Assembly: GCA_049890115.1 (NCBI GenBank)
Contig: JBMHCC010000023.1
Location: 1 to 53,480, forward strand
Direction: 5' to 3'
Origin: UBA685 sp049890115
Lineage (GTDB): Bacteria > Pseudomonadota > Alphaproteobacteria > Puniceispirillales > Puniceispirillaceae
Length of the DNA: 53,480 nt
Within the stretch, counting starts at the first letter, position 1. The number at the start of each line of letters is the position of its first letter. Positions 53,021-53,480 of this stretch are shown piece after piece. The translations under genes and the position numbers were made by a program. The notes beneath the pieces are model-generated. The model searched no databases. It had not been told where the DNA came from and saw only the letters and a list, made by a program, of their open reading frames with translations.

Positions 53021-53480
53021 CTAATTTCCTTTGTCCTCAGGGGCTTTTGCACCCGTCATATAGGCAACCGCATCTGACATTTCATGGTCACGCGGGTCTA
53101 TAACAGTAAGGCGTTTACCTAACCGGTGAATATGAATGCGATCACAGACCTCAAAAACATGCGGCATGTTATGGCTAATCAAAATAATGGGAATACCCCG
53201 CGCTTTGACATCCAAAATAAGGTCAAGAACACGTCGACTTTCTTTCACACCAAGCGCAGCTGTAGGCTCATCAAGGATAATCACTTTTGAGCCAAATGCA
53301 GCAGCCCGCGCCACTGCTACACCCTGGCGTTGCCCACCTGAGAGCGTTTCAACAGCCTGATTGATGTTTTGGATGGTCATTAACCCAAGCTCTGAGAGTT
53401 TGTCTCGGGCAAAACGTTCCATCTTCTTTTTATCTAGCATGCGGAAAAGTGAGCCTAGAATATTTGTTTTGCGTATTTCG
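53021..53480 (-). CDS. Sugar ABC transporter ATPase, FrcA type (N terminus off the window)
   Basis: The C-terminal ~152 residues of a single-domain CUT2 sugar ABC ATPase. It has the signature LSGGQRQGVAVARAAAFG, Walker B VIILDEPTAALG and the switch ILISHNMPHVFEV. The frame is open to the right edge (…KTNILGSLFRMLDKKKM), so the Met at 53440 is internal. With the kinase and RbsD downstream, it fits a ribose/fructose uptake operon. Confidence 0.88.
   Translation of the reverse strand, partial: EIRKTNILGSLFRMLDKKKMERFARDKLSELGLMTIQNINQAVETLSGGQRQGVAVARAAAFGSKVIILDEPTAALGVKESRRVLDLILDVKARGIPIILISHNMPHVFEVCDRIHIHRLGKRLTVIDPRDHEMSDAVAYMTGAKAPEDKGN

Overview
The window looks like part of the chromosome of a free-living marine alphaproteobacterium. 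By eye the G+C is low to moderate. Evidence for this is the rhizobial/roseobacter-style sugar ABC operons, a ProXWV betaine-type importer with a choline sulfatase, a Rieske oxygenase with a beta-keto acid cleavage enzyme, a TAXI-type TRAP transporter and a fused Sat-CysC. A SAR116-like (Puniceispirillales) origin is my best guess. It is inference; no 16S or ribosomal gene is present.

The most important locus is at about 2975-5082. A roughly 600-residue TnpB/Cas12-type protein sits on the minus strand with an apparently complete RuvC triad (D341, E518, D604/D606) and a four-cysteine zinc finger. Immediately downstream is a tiny CRISPR array: two full 36-nt repeats plus one truncated repeat, with two 30-nt spacers. 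No cas1, cas2 or cas4 is nearby. The general layout recalls Cas12m (formerly V-U1), but the retained catalytic residues would set it apart from the binding-only Cas12m proteins. It is a candidate stand-alone miniature type V system.

Layout: 1-446 is a partial Wzz-like polysaccharide chain-length protein. 663-2969 is a small kinase plus an enolase paralogue lacking a conserved active-site His. 2975-5082 is the CRISPR-Cas12 locus. 5286-7197 holds a DapA-family lyase/dehydratase and an AEC carrier. 7298-13411 is a compact five-gene minus-strand operon that combines choline sulfatase, a racemase-fold enzyme, a sulfotransferase, PAPS synthesis (Sat-CysC) and an FrhB-like Fe-S flavoprotein. 13570-19612 is a six-gene plus-strand operon likely to degrade a quaternary-ammonium or beta-hydroxy acid compound such as carnitine. 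19624-23682 is the ProXWV importer and an EamA carrier.

23845-25764 holds metY and a divergent Lrp/AsnC regulator. 25990-32600 is a polyol ABC operon (binding protein, two permeases, AraC, mannitol dehydrogenase, ATPase). 33111-40471 is an agl-like operon (LacI, binding protein, two permeases, GH63-like hydrolase, ATPase) with a perfect LacI operator. 40610-47874 holds a cupin, a DUF3179 protein, an SdsA-like metallo-hydrolase, a fused TRAP permease with TAXI binding protein, and IclR.

48132-51633 holds an arsenate reductase, a DUF262-HNH defence-type protein and a helicase/nuclease homologue that has lost its catalytic motifs. At 51683-51734 is a 3' fragment of tRNA-fMet with its own terminator, which marks the left edge of an integrated island. 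The island's visible cargo is rbsD, a P-loop sugar/nucleoside kinase and a FrcA-like sugar ABC ATPase (partial), and it runs off the right end.

The recurring theme is capture and breakdown of marine osmolytes, sulfate esters and polyols. Anti-element genes are interspersed: the Cas12 locus at the left and the DUF262 and pseudo-helicase pair beside the tRNA at the right.
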